The position numbers and the translations under genes were made by a program. The notes beneath the pieces were generated by a model. The model was not told where the DNA came from. It saw nothing but the letters and a program-made list of their open reading frames with translations, and did not search any database. Of a stretch of DNA of 11,502 nucleotides, positions 1 to 7,067 are shown in pieces; position 1 is the first letter of the stretch, and the number at the start of each line of letters is the position of its first letter. The stretch spans positions 1-11,502 of the forward strand of contig CAXUHK010000134.1 of the NCBI GenBank assembly GCA_964250775.1, read 5' to 3'. The stretch is from CAVRQM01 sp964250775 (GTDB lineage: Bacteria; Pseudomonadota; Alphaproteobacteria; Acetobacterales; Acetobacteraceae).

Positions 1-320
1 CCGACGGCGCGCCGGCCACGGCGCGGACGGCGCTGCGGGCCGCCCAGGCCGGCGACGCGGCGGCGCTCGGGCTGCTCGACGACGAGGCGGCCCTGCTCGG
101 CGAGGGCATCGCCAACCTGCTGCACCTCTACGCGCCGGAGATCGTGGTCATCGGCGGCGGCGTCGCCGCCTGCCTGCCGCTGATGCGGGCGCGCCTGGAG
201 GCGACGATGCGGGCGCGCGCGATGCCGCCATACCGCGATGTCCCTGTGACCGGGGCCGAACTCGGCCGGCACGCGGGCCTGGTCGGGGCCGCGTCGGTCG
301 TGTTCGCGGCCCAGCGATAG
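1..320 (+). CDS. ROK-family sugar kinase or regulator, C-terminal fragment
   Basis: This is the last 105 codons of a gene whose start lies left of the window; the first complete codon begins at base 3 and the TAG stop is at 318-320. The C-terminal ROK fold is recognisable from GIANLLHLYAPEIVVIGGGV, the helix and glycine-rich strand that close the ATPase domain, and from the terminal LGRHAGLVGAASVVF stretch. The family contains both sugar kinases (glucokinase, N-acetylmannosamine kinase) and DNA-binding repressors (NagC/XylR/Mlc type). The deciding N-terminal region (ATP-binding motif or HTH) and the zinc motif are outside the window, so the two cannot be separated here. It converges on the FGGY kinase gene with only 52 bp between the two stops. 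ROK regulators often border CUT2 transporter operons, so either a second regulator or an extra kinase of this catabolic unit is plausible. Confidence 0.85.
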   Translation, partial: DGAPATARTALRAAQAGDAAALGLLDDEAALLGEGIANLLHLYAPEIVVIGGGVAACLPLMRARLEATMRARAMPPYRDVPVTGAELGRHAGLVGAASVVFAAQR

Positions 321-327
321 CTCAGCC

Positions 328-343
328 GCCCGCCATCACGGGC
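328..343. terminator. Weak hairpin between convergent genes
   Basis: The 52-bp gap between the convergent ROK and kinase stops contains GCCCG (328-332) and CGGGC (339-343), a 5-bp GC stem with a 6-nt loop. No T-run follows on either strand. It could serve as a short bidirectional terminator, but chance GC complementarity is a real alternative in DNA of this composition. Confidence 0.22.
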
Positions 344-372
344 TTCGCCGGAGACCCGCGCCGTCCGCGTCC

Positions 373-1875
373 TCACCGGACCAGGGCATCGAGGTCGTCG
401 TAGAATTGCTGCCCGTGCCGGTACAGCCGGTCGAACACGGGTTGCATCCGGGCGTAGGTGTCCGACCAGGCGGGGTCGGGCGCGATCTCGGCGGCGGTGC
501 GGACCAATGCGCCGGCGGCGTCGGCGAGGCTGGCATGGCGGCCCAGCGCGGTCTGCGCCACGGCCGCGCAGCCGATCACGCCGCATTCGGTCTCAGCCGG
601 GACGATGATCGGCACGCCATAGGCGCTGGCCTTGATCCTGAGCCACAGCTCGGTCTTGGCGCCGCCGCCCGAGGCGATGACGCGCTCCACCTTCCGCCCG
701 GTGGCGGCTTCCATGATCCGCAGGTGGCGGGTGGCGGCGAACGCCACGCCCTCCAGCGTGGCGCGGTGCAGCTCCGCCAGGCCGTGCGTGGCAGAGAGGC
801 CGAAGAACTGCGCGCGGGCGTTGCGGTGCCGTCCCAGCCGCTCGCCGGTGAGATACGGCAGGAAGAACAGCGCGTCGGCCCCGGGCTTGGCGCGGGCAGC
901 CTCGGCGACCACGTGGTCGTAGCCGGCGGCATTGCCGTAAAAGGCGCGCCGCGCCCAGCGCACCGCGTCGCCGCCGGTCTCTAGCAGCACGAACGGCCCC
1001 CAGTTGCCCTCGACGGTGGCGACGTTGCAGATCTCGGGGTCTAGCAGCGGCCGCTCGGCAATCAGCGTGACGATGCAGGACGTCCCGGTCACGTCGGACG
1101 CCAGGCCCGGCCGGCAGGCGCCCGATCCGAACAGCGCCATCGGATAGTCCGCCCCGCCCACCAGCACCGGCGTCCCCGCAAGCAGCCCGGTCTCGCGCGC
1201 GGCTTGCTCGGTCACGTGGCCCAGGATGTCCACGCCGTCGCGGATCGGCGGCAGCTTGTCGAGGCCCAGGCCGAGGGTCGCCGCCATCTCGGCTGACCAC
1301 GCGCCGGTGGATGGGTCCATCAGGAATGAGCAGGAGGCGTCGCCGCGGTCCATCGCCATCTCGCCGGTGAGGCGGAAGTTCACGAAGTCCTTCGGCATCA
1401 GCACGTGCGCGGCACGGCGGAAGGCGTCGGGGTCTTGGTCGCGCAGCCAGGCCAGCTTGAAGCCGGGCCAGGCCGGGGTGGCCGGGTTGCCGCTGCGCGC
1501 CAGGTAGTCGCCCGCGGGGTGTGCCGCCTCGAACGCCGCGACCAGCGCCGCGGTGCGCTTGTCGTTCCACAGCGGCGCCGTCTCGCGCGTCGGCCGGCCC
1601 GAATCGTCCACCAGCACGGTGCCGTGCATCTGGCCGCAGGCGCAGACCGCGGCCACGCGAGACGCCGCGTCCGGCAGCCTGTCCAGCACGCGGCGCACCG
1701 CCTGCGTCGTCCCGCTCCACCAGCCCTCGACCGACTGCTCGGACCAGCCGAACTGCGGCACCGATTGGTGCTGCTCGACCGCTTCCAGCGCCACGATCGC
1801 GCCCTGCGCGTCGACCAGCGCCGCGCGGACGCTGCCGGTGCCGACGTCGATCGAGAGCGTGAGCTCCGAACTCAC
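373..1875 (-). CDS. FGGY-family carbohydrate kinase, xylulokinase-like
   Basis: A 500-residue protein, the normal length for the xylulokinase branch of FGGY kinases, which phosphorylate ketoses or polyols with ATP in the cytoplasm. The N-terminal domain opens with the phosphate-binding SIDVGTGSVRAAL strand-turn (residues 8-20). It then has the xylulokinase-type GQMHG motif (81-85), PLWND (101-105) and MPKDFVNFRLTGE (160-172). GGADYP (240-245) places D243 as the catalytic base. TGTS (263-266), GGDAVRW (301-307), FLPYLTGER (338-346) and ASGGGAKTELW (401-411) belong to the nucleotide-binding C-terminal half. The GTG start at 1875 overlaps the permease stop by 4 bp (GTGA), implying translational coupling. 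The frame stays open well upstream, but that extension only shadows the permease gene. Last gene of the transporter operon. The substrate cannot be read from the motifs: D-xylulose is possible, but another ketose or polyol fits the neighbourhood equally well. Confidence 0.92.
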   Translation of the reverse strand: MSSELTLSIDVGTGSVRAALVDAQGAIVALEAVEQHQSVPQFGWSEQSVEGWWSGTTQAVRRVLDRLPDAASRVAAVCACGQMHGTVLVDDSGRPTRETAPLWNDKRTAALVAAFEAAHPAGDYLARSGNPATPAWPGFKLAWLRDQDPDAFRRAAHVLMPKDFVNFRLTGEMAMDRGDASCSFLMDPSTGAWSAEMAATLGLGLDKLPPIRDGVDILGHVTEQAARETGLLAGTPVLVGGADYPMALFGSGACRPGLASDVTGTSCIVTLIAERPLLDPEICNVATVEGNWGPFVLLETGGDAVRWARRAFYGNAAGYDHVVAEAARAKPGADALFFLPYLTGERLGRHRNARAQFFGLSATHGLAELHRATLEGVAFAATRHLRIMEAATGRKVERVIASGGGAKTELWLRIKASAYGVPIIVPAETECGVIGCAAVAQTALGRHASLADAAGALVRTAAEIAPDPAWSDTYARMQPVFDRLYRHGQQFYDDLDALVR

Positions 1876-2858
1876 CGCTTCAGCCACCGCGTCCCGTACT
1901 GCAGCAGCATGGCGATGACGATGATGACGCCCATGAACACCTGCTGGTTGTAGCCCGGCACGTCGGCCAGGTTCATGATGTTGCCGATCACCCCCATCAC
2001 CAGCGCGCCCAGCAGCGTGTTGATGACGCCGCCGCGGCCGCCCATCAGGCTGGCGCCGCCGATCACCACGGCGGCGATCACGTCCAGCTCGGCGCCGATG
2101 CCGATCGAGCCGGAGCCGACGCCGGTGCGGCTGACGCTGATGACCCCGGCGGTCGCGGCCAGCGCGCCCGAGATCACATAGACTGCCATGACGTAGCGCG
2201 CGGCGGCGATGCCGGACAGCCGCACCGCCTCGGCGTTGGAGCCGATCGCCTTCACCAGCCGGCCGAACTTGGTGAAGTTGAGCACCAGCCCGGCCACGAT
2301 GACGATCGCGAACATCAGCAGCACCGGGCGCGGCACGCCGAACAGGAAGCCCGAGCCGAAATTGGTCAGTCCGTCGCCGGGGTCGCCCATCAGGATCGGC
2401 TGGCCATTCGACAGGATGAGCGCCACGCCGCGCGCGGCCGTCATCATCGCCAGCGTGATGACGAACGGCGGCAGTTGCGCGTAGGCGACCAGCACTCCCG
2501 TCACCAGCCCGGCCAGCGCGCCGGCGCCCAGGGCGGCGGCGACGCTCAGCGCGGTGACGTGCTCGCCCACCACGAAGCTCGCGCAACTGACGCTGCCCAG
2601 CGCCAGCAGCGAGCCGACCGACAGGTCGATGCCGCGCGTCAGGATCACGAACAGCATCCCGATCGCCATGATGCCCGTCGGCGCGACCTGGCGCAGTACG
2701 TTGAGCAGGTTGCGCTGGGTGAGGAAGGCGTCGGACTGCCAGGTTGCCCCCAGCACCAGGACCACGAAGATCGCCACGGTGCCGTAGCGGCGGAACAGCT
2801 CGGCCAGCTCGATGCGCTGGCGCTTCTGCTTCGGCAGGGTCTCGACGACGGCGCTCAT
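1872..2858 (-). CDS. CUT2 sugar ABC transporter permease (RbsC-like)
   Basis: A 328-residue inner-membrane permease of the BPD_transp_2/RbsC type, the translocation channel of a carbohydrate importer. After a charged cytoplasmic N-terminus (residues 8-25 are rich in K, R and E) come roughly 8-10 hydrophobic segments. Family landmarks are ILTRGIDLSVGS (72-83), AIGSNAEAVRLSGI (204-217) and VIGGASLMGGRGG (265-277), the last lying in the cytoplasmic loop that contacts the ATPase. The ATG at 2858 overlaps the ATPase stop as ATGA, and its own TGA overlaps the kinase GTG. The reading frame continues upstream to 3152, but that part is out-of-frame ATPase sequence. Only one permease gene is present, so the channel is presumably a homodimer, as usual for this class. 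Confidence 0.95.
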   Translation of the reverse strand: MSAVVETLPKQKRQRIELAELFRRYGTVAIFVVLVLGATWQSDAFLTQRNLLNVLRQVAPTGIMAIGMLFVILTRGIDLSVGSLLALGSVSCASFVVGEHVTALSVAAALGAGALAGLVTGVLVAYAQLPPFVITLAMMTAARGVALILSNGQPILMGDPGDGLTNFGSGFLFGVPRPVLLMFAIVIVAGLVLNFTKFGRLVKAIGSNAEAVRLSGIAAARYVMAVYVISGALAATAGVISVSRTGVGSGSIGIGAELDVIAAVVIGGASLMGGRGGVINTLLGALVMGVIGNIMNLADVPGYNQQVFMGVIIVIAMLLQYGTRWLKR

Positions 2859-4369
2859 GCGTGACTCGCCTCTTGTAAGGGGACAGCGGTTTGTCCGGTC
2901 ATCGCCAGCGTGAGCAGGCGCTCCTCGCTGTACTCGTGCGGCTCGAGCTGGCCCTGGACGCGGCCCTCGGCCATGACAAGCACGCGGTCGCACAGGCCGA
3001 ACAGCTCCTGGTGCTCCGACGAGATCACCAGCACCGCCTTGCCGGCGGCGGCCAGTTCCGCGATCAGCGCGTAGCTCTCGGTCTTGGCGCCGACGTCGAC
3101 GCCGCGCGTCGGCTCGTCCAGGATGATGACCTCGGTGCCGGCGTGGAACCACTTCGCCAGCACCACCTTCTGCTGGTTGCCCCCCGAGAGGCTGGACACC
3201 GGCGCCTCCATGCTGGCGCTCTTGACCCGCAACCGCTGCGACAGCTTGCCCACCAGGCCGCGCTCGAGGCGGCGGCGGATGAAGCCCGCGAGGTTCACCA
3301 CCGGGGCCAGGCGCGCCATGGTGGTGTTGGTGCGGATCGACATGTCGAGGATCACGCCCTGGTGCTTGCGGTCCTCGGGGACCAGGCCGATGCCGGCCAG
3401 CACCGCGTCGAGCGGCGAGGCGATCTTGGCACGGGCGCCGCGCAGGTAGATGTCGCCGGCGTCGCGCGGGTCGGCGCCGAAGATCAGGCGGACCGTCTCG
3501 GTACGCCCGGCGCCCACCAGCCCGCCCAGCCCCACGATCTCGCCGGCGCGCACCGCGAAGCTCACGCCGCGCACCCTGATGCCGCGCGAGAGGTTCTCGA
3601 CCCGCAGCGCCTCGTCGCCCAGCGCCCGGTGCTCGGCCTTGGGGAACAGCGCCGCGAGCGAGCGGCCCACCATCATGCGGATCGCGTCGTCGACGCTGGA
3701 CTCGGCCGGCGTCAGCGTGCCCGCGACCTGGCCGTCCTTCATCACCGTGATGCGGTCGGAGATGCGGAACACCTCCTCCAGCCGGTGCGAGATGTAGACG
3801 ATGCCCACACCGTCAGCCCGGAGCGCGGCGATGATGCCGTGCAGCCGCGCGGCGTCGCTGGTGGACAGCACCGCCGTCGGCTCGTCGAACACGATGACGC
3901 GCACCTCGCGCGACAGCGCCTTGGCGATCTCCACCACCTGCTGGTGCGCCACCGCGAGGTCGCCCACCGTGGCGCGCGGGTCGATCGGGAAGCCGAGCCG
4001 GGCCAGCAGCGCGCCGGCGCGGCGGTTCAGCGCCGGCCAGGAGATCGCCCCCGGCAGCTCGCCCAGGAAGATGTTCTCGGCGACCGAGAGGTCCGGCGCC
4101 AGCGCCGTCTCCTGGTGGATGACGGCGATGCCGGCGGCGGCGGCGGCGCGCGGGGTGTAGCCGGCCTGCACCGCGCCGCCGATGCGGATCTCGCCGGTGT
4201 CCGGGGCGATCTCCCCGGCCAGCACCCGCATCAACGTGGACTTGCCGGCGCCGTTCTCGCCGATCAGCGCGTGGACCTCGCCGGCCATCACCGCGAGGTC
4301 GACGCCCTTCAACGCCCGCACGCCGCCGAACGAGCGCGCGATCCCCTTCAGCTCGACCAGCGGCTGCAT
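2855..4369 (-). CDS. CUT2 sugar ABC transporter ATPase, two ABC domains (RbsA/XylG-like)
   Basis: A 504-residue fused double ATPase that powers the importer. Domain 1 has Walker A GENGAGKST (37-45), the Q-loop around Q86, Walker B VIVFDEPTA (158-166) and an H-loop in SHRLEE (194-199). Its signature is degenerate: LAVAHQQ (138-144) in place of an LSxGQ-like motif. Domain 2 has a degenerate Walker A, GLVGAGRTE (283-291), with Arg at the usual Lys position. It also has a canonical LSGGNQQK signature (394-401) and Walker B IILDEPTRGVD (415-425). The canonical Walker A of domain 1 should therefore pair with the canonical signature of domain 2, leaving one degenerate composite site, a common arrangement in this family. 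The ATG at 4369 lies 9 bp after the binding-protein stop. No strong Shine-Dalgarno is visible there, so coupling to the upstream gene is likely. Confidence 0.96.
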   Translation of the reverse strand: MQPLVELKGIARSFGGVRALKGVDLAVMAGEVHALIGENGAGKSTLMRVLAGEIAPDTGEIRIGGAVQAGYTPRAAAAAGIAVIHQETALAPDLSVAENIFLGELPGAISWPALNRRAGALLARLGFPIDPRATVGDLAVAHQQVVEIAKALSREVRVIVFDEPTAVLSTSDAARLHGIIAALRADGVGIVYISHRLEEVFRISDRITVMKDGQVAGTLTPAESSVDDAIRMMVGRSLAALFPKAEHRALGDEALRVENLSRGIRVRGVSFAVRAGEIVGLGGLVGAGRTETVRLIFGADPRDAGDIYLRGARAKIASPLDAVLAGIGLVPEDRKHQGVILDMSIRTNTTMARLAPVVNLAGFIRRRLERGLVGKLSQRLRVKSASMEAPVSSLSGGNQQKVVLAKWFHAGTEVIILDEPTRGVDVGAKTESYALIAELAAAGKAVLVISSEHQELFGLCDRVLVMAEGRVQGQLEPHEYSEERLLTLAMTGQTAVPLQEASHA

Positions 4370-4378
4370 GGCGGCGCG

Positions 4379-5344
4379 TCAGAACACCGCGTTCGGCTTG
4401 ATGTACTTGGCGACGTTGTCCTTGGTGATGACGGCGGGCGTGGTGTAATCGAGCTTGGGGAAGTCGGGCGGCAGCGTGCCGGCCAGCGCCTTGAGCCCAG
4501 CGTCGACCGCGGTGCGGCCCACCAGGTCGGGGTCGTTCAGGCCGGTGGCGCCGTACTTGCCGTCCTTGATCATCTGCAACGCCTCCTTCTGGCCGTCGGC
4601 GGCGGCGACCAGCAGCACGTCCTGGGCCTTGCCCGCGGCCTCCAGCGCCTTGCGCGCGCCCAGCACCATCGAGTCGTTCTCGCCCAGCACGACGTTGATG
4701 TCGGGGTGCGCGGTGAGGATGTCCTCCATCGCCTTCAGCCCGCCGTCGTTGTTCCAGGCGCCCCAGCCCTGCGCCACCACCTCGAACCCCGCCTTGCCGC
4801 TGCTCACGAGCTGGCCCTCGGCGATGCCGCGCAGCACGCCGAGCCGGCGCTCCTGGCCCACCACGTTGCCCTTGTCGCCCGACAGCAGGGCGATCTTCAT
4901 CGCCTTGCCCTGCATCGTCTTGGCGATCCACTCGCCCACCAGGAAGCCGTTGCGGTCGTTGGACGACTGCACCAGTGTCACGTACTGCGCCTTGGGGTCG
5001 AGCCCGCTGTCGATCACCACCACCTTGACCCCGGCCTTGGCGGCGGCGTTGACGGACGGGACGAGGCCCTCGGGGTCGCGCGGGTTGATGATGAGCAGGT
5101 TGACGCCCTTGGACACCATGTCCTCGACGTCGCCGATCTGCTTGCTCATGTCGTTCTGGCCGTCCGAGCTGGAGACCGAGCAGCCGGCCTTCTTGGCCTG
5201 GTCCTGCGCCGCCTGCTGCTGGGCCGCGTAGTACGGGGCGTTCAGCGTGAACATCGAGATGCCGACCTTGCAGTCGGCGGCCAGCGCCGGGCCTGCGGCG
5301 AACACCGAGGCGAGCAGGCAGGCGGCGAGGGTGTGGCAAACCAT
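4379..5344 (-). CDS. Periplasmic sugar-binding protein (Peripla_BP_4/RbsB-like)
   Basis: A 321-residue solute-binding protein, first gene of the transporter operon. Residues 1-22 look like a Sec signal peptide, with a hydrophobic core and an ALA-A cleavage site after residue 22. Unusually, its n-region has no Lys or Arg (MVCHTL). The mature part is a two-lobe type I binding fold: an opening strand KVGISMF, GVNLLIINPRDPEGL on the interlobe side, VVVIDSGL, and NVVLGENDSMVLGA in the C-lobe, as in ribose-type binding proteins. The ATG at 5344 was chosen because GGGAG sits 6 nt upstream (minus-strand 5355-5351) and because the signal peptide begins there. The frame is open upstream to 5482, but that segment crosses the AT-richer promoter region and has no supporting ribosome site. 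Ligand identity cannot be predicted; the operon partners suggest a sugar or polyol. Confidence 0.94.
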   Translation of the reverse strand: MVCHTLAACLLASVFAAGPALAADCKVGISMFTLNAPYYAAQQQAAQDQAKKAGCSVSSSDGQNDMSKQIGDVEDMVSKGVNLLIINPRDPEGLVPSVNAAAKAGVKVVVIDSGLDPKAQYVTLVQSSNDRNGFLVGEWIAKTMQGKAMKIALLSGDKGNVVGQERRLGVLRGIAEGQLVSSGKAGFEVVAQGWGAWNNDGGLKAMEDILTAHPDINVVLGENDSMVLGARKALEAAGKAQDVLLVAAADGQKEALQMIKDGKYGATGLNDPDLVGRTAVDAGLKALAGTLPPDFPKLDYTTPAVITKDNVAKYIKPNAVF

Positions 5345-5350
5345 GGAACG

Positions 5351-5355
5351 CTCCC
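5351..5355 (-). promoter_or_regulatory. Ribosome binding site of the sugar-binding protein gene
   Basis: On the minus strand this reads GGGAG, 6 nt before the ATG at 5344. It fixes the start at 5344 instead of either of two in-frame upstream ATGs (5416 and 5482), neither of which shows a comparable site. Confidence 0.65.
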
Positions 5356-5381
5356 GAGACGTGTTTTTGAACTTGGCGGTA

Positions 5382-5409
5382 TCTTTAATACAGACGCCGC
5401 TGCCGTCAA
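5382..5409 (-). promoter_or_regulatory. Candidate promoter of the transporter operon
   Basis: On the minus strand, TTGACG (5409-5404) matches five of six bases of the -35 consensus. Sixteen nt further on, TAAAGA (5387-5382) is a weak -10. An inverted repeat, GCCGT-CA-ACGGC (5402-5413), overlaps the -35 box and could be an operator arm or simply chance. The predicted leader to the ATG at 5344 is about 30 nt. Confidence 0.35.
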
Positions 5410-5469
5410 CGGCCATTTTGGTCGGTTTCGCCACGGCGGGGGCAAAAAACAGGAAACTCCGACTAGATG

Positions 5470-5498
5470 TTGCCTCGCGCATGTAGCCAAACTACAAC
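5470..5498 (+). promoter_or_regulatory. Candidate promoter of the isomerase operon
   Basis: TTGCCT (5470-5475) and TACAAC (5493-5498) are separated by exactly 17 nt, and each matches four of six consensus bases. The predicted transcription start (about 5505) would leave only a ~16-nt leader that begins at the Shine-Dalgarno, which is tight, so a more upstream promoter is possible. The TGTAG-N5-CTACA palindrome overlaps the spacer and the -10 box, which is the geometry of a repressor site. Confidence 0.35.
5482..5496. promoter_or_regulatory. Predicted RpiR/HexR-type operator
   Basis: TGTAG (5482-5486) and CTACA (5492-5496) form a perfect inverted repeat around the 5-nt spacer CCAAA. As I recall it, HexR, an RpiR-family repressor of sugar metabolism, recognises sites of the form TGTAR-N5-YTACA, and this site fits that pattern exactly. 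It lies in the divergent region 24 bp before the isomerase ATG and overlaps the best plus-strand promoter candidate. An RpiR/SIS regulator resembling HexR is encoded in the operon that it would control. I noticed no second palindromic copy in the window. Confidence 0.6.
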
Positions 5499-5504
5499 CG
5501 TGCC

Positions 5505-5511
5505 GGGGAGG
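5505..5511 (+). promoter_or_regulatory. Ribosome binding site deciding the isomerase start
   Basis: GGGGAGG is 9 nt before the ATG at 5521. This favours 5521 over a second in-frame ATG at 5527 and over the upstream in-frame ATG at 5467, which would place the predicted operator and promoter inside the coding region. Confidence 0.7.
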
Positions 5512-5520
5512 ACGACGCCG

Positions 5521-6141
5521 ATGACGATGCAACCGACGCGCTGCGTGGTGGACGTGGCGAGCGGCGCCCTGGCGGGCGGCACCGGCCGCTACGAGAAGCG
5601 GCTGTCCGACCTCGCCGGCATCTACGGCGACGAGGCCGCCTTCCGCGACCTGCTGGGCGCGGGCGACAGGCTGGCCTACGCGGTCGAGGATCTGCGCCCG
5701 TCCGCCTCACCCGGCGACATGATCTTCGGCGTCACCCGCATGGCGCCCGGTCGGGTCGGCCACGAGTTCTTCGTCACCCGCGGCCATATCCACGCGGTCG
5801 CCAACCGCCCGGAAGTCTATTACGGCGAGGCCGGGAGCGGCTTGATGCTGCTTGAATCGCCCGAGGGCGAGAGCCGCATCGTCGAGATCGCACCCCGGGT
5901 GGCCTGCTACGTGCCGCCATTCTGGATCCACCGCTCGGTCAACGTGGGCCAGGACGAGCTGGTGATGACCTTCTCCTACCCGGCCGACGCCGGGCAGGAC
6001 TACGACATCATCGCCCGCTCCGGCGGGATGCGGCAGCGGATCGTCGACGACGGCCAGGGCGGCTGGCGCGCCATGGACAACCCGCGCTGGCGGCCGCGCG
6101 AGCCGGCCGAGATCGCGCGCGTGATGGCGACCGCCGCGTGA
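5521..6141 (+). CDS. Cupin-type (archaeal-like) glucose-6-phosphate isomerase family protein
   Basis: A 206-residue cupin isomerase of the PF06560 type, unrelated in fold to the usual bacterial Pgi. The diagnostic metal motif is TRGHIHAVANRPEVYY (86-101), giving ligands H89, H91 and E98. The fourth ligand, H137, lies in VPPFWIHRSVN (131-141). YPADAGQDY (153-161) and the DNPRW segment (186-190) also match the Pyrococcus furiosus enzyme as I remember it, whose ligands (H88, H90, E97, H136) are spaced identically. A metal-dependent aldose/ketose 6-phosphate interconversion in the cytoplasm is therefore well supported. Whether the substrate is glucose-6-phosphate is not: its place in a catabolic operon with its own kinase allows another sugar phosphate. 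First gene of the plus-strand operon; its TGA overlaps the next GTG by 4 bp. Confidence 0.9.
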   Translation: MTMQPTRCVVDVASGALAGGTGRYEKRLSDLAGIYGDEAAFRDLLGAGDRLAYAVEDLRPSASPGDMIFGVTRMAPGRVGHEFFVTRGHIHAVANRPEVYYGEAGSGLMLLESPEGESRIVEIAPRVACYVPPFWIHRSVNVGQDELVMTFSYPADAGQDYDIIARSGGMRQRIVDDGQGGWRAMDNPRWRPREPAEIARVMATAA

Positions 6142-7064
6142 CCCCCGCGACCCGGCCGACGCTGTACTTCATCGGCGTCACCACCGGCCAGAGCTCGATC
6201 ATGCGGGTGTTCCCGGCCTGGGCCGAGCATTTGGGCCTCCGCGACGCGGCGATCGTCGGCATCGACTTCCCGCTGCACGCCGAGCCTGCCGCCTATCGCG
6301 AGGCGGTCGGCTTCATCAAGGCCGACCCGCTCTCGCTCGGCGCCCTGGTCACGACGCACAAGATCGACCTGTTCCACGCCTGCCGCGACCTGTTCGACGC
6401 CATCGACCCCCATGCGGCGACGATGGACGAGACCAGTTGCCTGTCGAAGCGCGGTGGCCGGCTCATCTGCCACGCCAAGGACCCGATCTCGTCGGGCCTC
6501 GCGGTCGACGCCATCCTGCCGCCGGGGCACTTCGCGCGCACCGGCGCCGAGGCGTTCTGCATCGGCGCCGGCGGCTCGACCATCGCGCTGACCTGGCACC
6601 TGGCGCGACGCGGCGACGTCCCCGCGAAGATCGTCGTCTCCGACCGCGACCGGGCGCGGCTCGACGAGATCCGCCGCATCCACGCGCTCGGCCCCTCGGA
6701 CGTGCCGGTCGAATACGTCTTGGCCGAGACGCCAGACGCCAACGACGCGGTGCTGGCGCGGCTGAAGCGTGGCTCGCTGGTGGTCAACGCCACCGGCCTG
6801 GGCAAGGACGCGCCGGGCTCGCCGCTCACCGACGCCGGCCAATTCCCCCGGGACGGCATCGCCTGGGACCTGAACTATCGCGGCGCGCTGGTGTTCCTCG
6901 ACCAGGCGCGCGCCCGACGCGAGGCGCGCGGCCTGCGGGTCGAGGACGGCTGGGTCTACTTCATCCATGGCTGGACGCAGGTGATCGCCGAGGTGTTCGA
7001 CATCGCCATCCCCACCTCCGGACCGGGCTTCGACGCCCTCTCGCGCATCGCCAGGGCGGCGTGA
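6138..7064 (+). CDS. Shikimate-dehydrogenase-fold oxidoreductase, substrate unknown
   Basis: A 308-residue AroE/YdiB-like protein. The N-terminal substrate domain keeps the catalytic pair: K75 in LVTTHK (70-75), equivalent to the NVTxPxK lysine, and D115 in HAKDP (112-116), equivalent to the NTDG aspartate. The Rossmann domain has IGAGGST (142-148) and NATGLG (217-222). An acidic VVSDRD (166-171) after the second strand stands where NADP-using enzymes carry N-R-T, so NAD is more likely. The shikimate pocket is altered: GVTTGQSS replaces GxPxxHSxSP near residue 15, the conserved Asn before the strand is lost (ETSC, 98-101), and the GxxMLxxQ helix is GWVYFIHGW. I infer a hydroxylated substrate other than shikimate, produced by this pathway. 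The GTG start at 6138 overlaps the isomerase stop (GTGA). A housekeeping AroE role is unlikely. Confidence 0.82.
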   Translation: MTPATRPTLYFIGVTTGQSSIMRVFPAWAEHLGLRDAAIVGIDFPLHAEPAAYREAVGFIKADPLSLGALVTTHKIDLFHACRDLFDAIDPHAATMDETSCLSKRGGRLICHAKDPISSGLAVDAILPPGHFARTGAEAFCIGAGGSTIALTWHLARRGDVPAKIVVSDRDRARLDEIRRIHALGPSDVPVEYVLAETPDANDAVLARLKRGSLVVNATGLGKDAPGSPLTDAGQFPRDGIAWDLNYRGALVFLDQARARREARGLRVEDGWVYFIHGWTQVIAEVFDIAIPTSGPGFDALSRIARAA

Positions 7065-7067
7065 GCC

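Noticed and set aside
1876..2586. N-terminal extension making a 737-residue kinase fusion
   Set aside because: The extra residues are Arg/Gly-rich out-of-frame permease sequence, while the GTG at 1875 gives a normal-length kinase and a GTGA overlap.
2859..3152. N-terminal extension of the permease
   Set aside because: It overlaps the conserved second ABC domain of the ATPase in another frame; the ATG at 2858 begins a typical permease N-terminus with an ATGA overlap.
5467..5520. Earlier ATG start for the cupin isomerase
   Set aside because: There is no ribosome site before 5467, the added residues are not family-like, and the predicted operator and promoter lie within the extension; 5521 has GGGGAGG at proper spacing.
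2891..5524. An 877-codon open frame on the plus strand across the transporter genes
   Set aside because: It is antisense to three clearly recognisable transporter genes and is dominated by R, A, H, L, D and Q in a low-complexity pattern typical of the wrong frame in high-GC DNA; no domain is recognisable.
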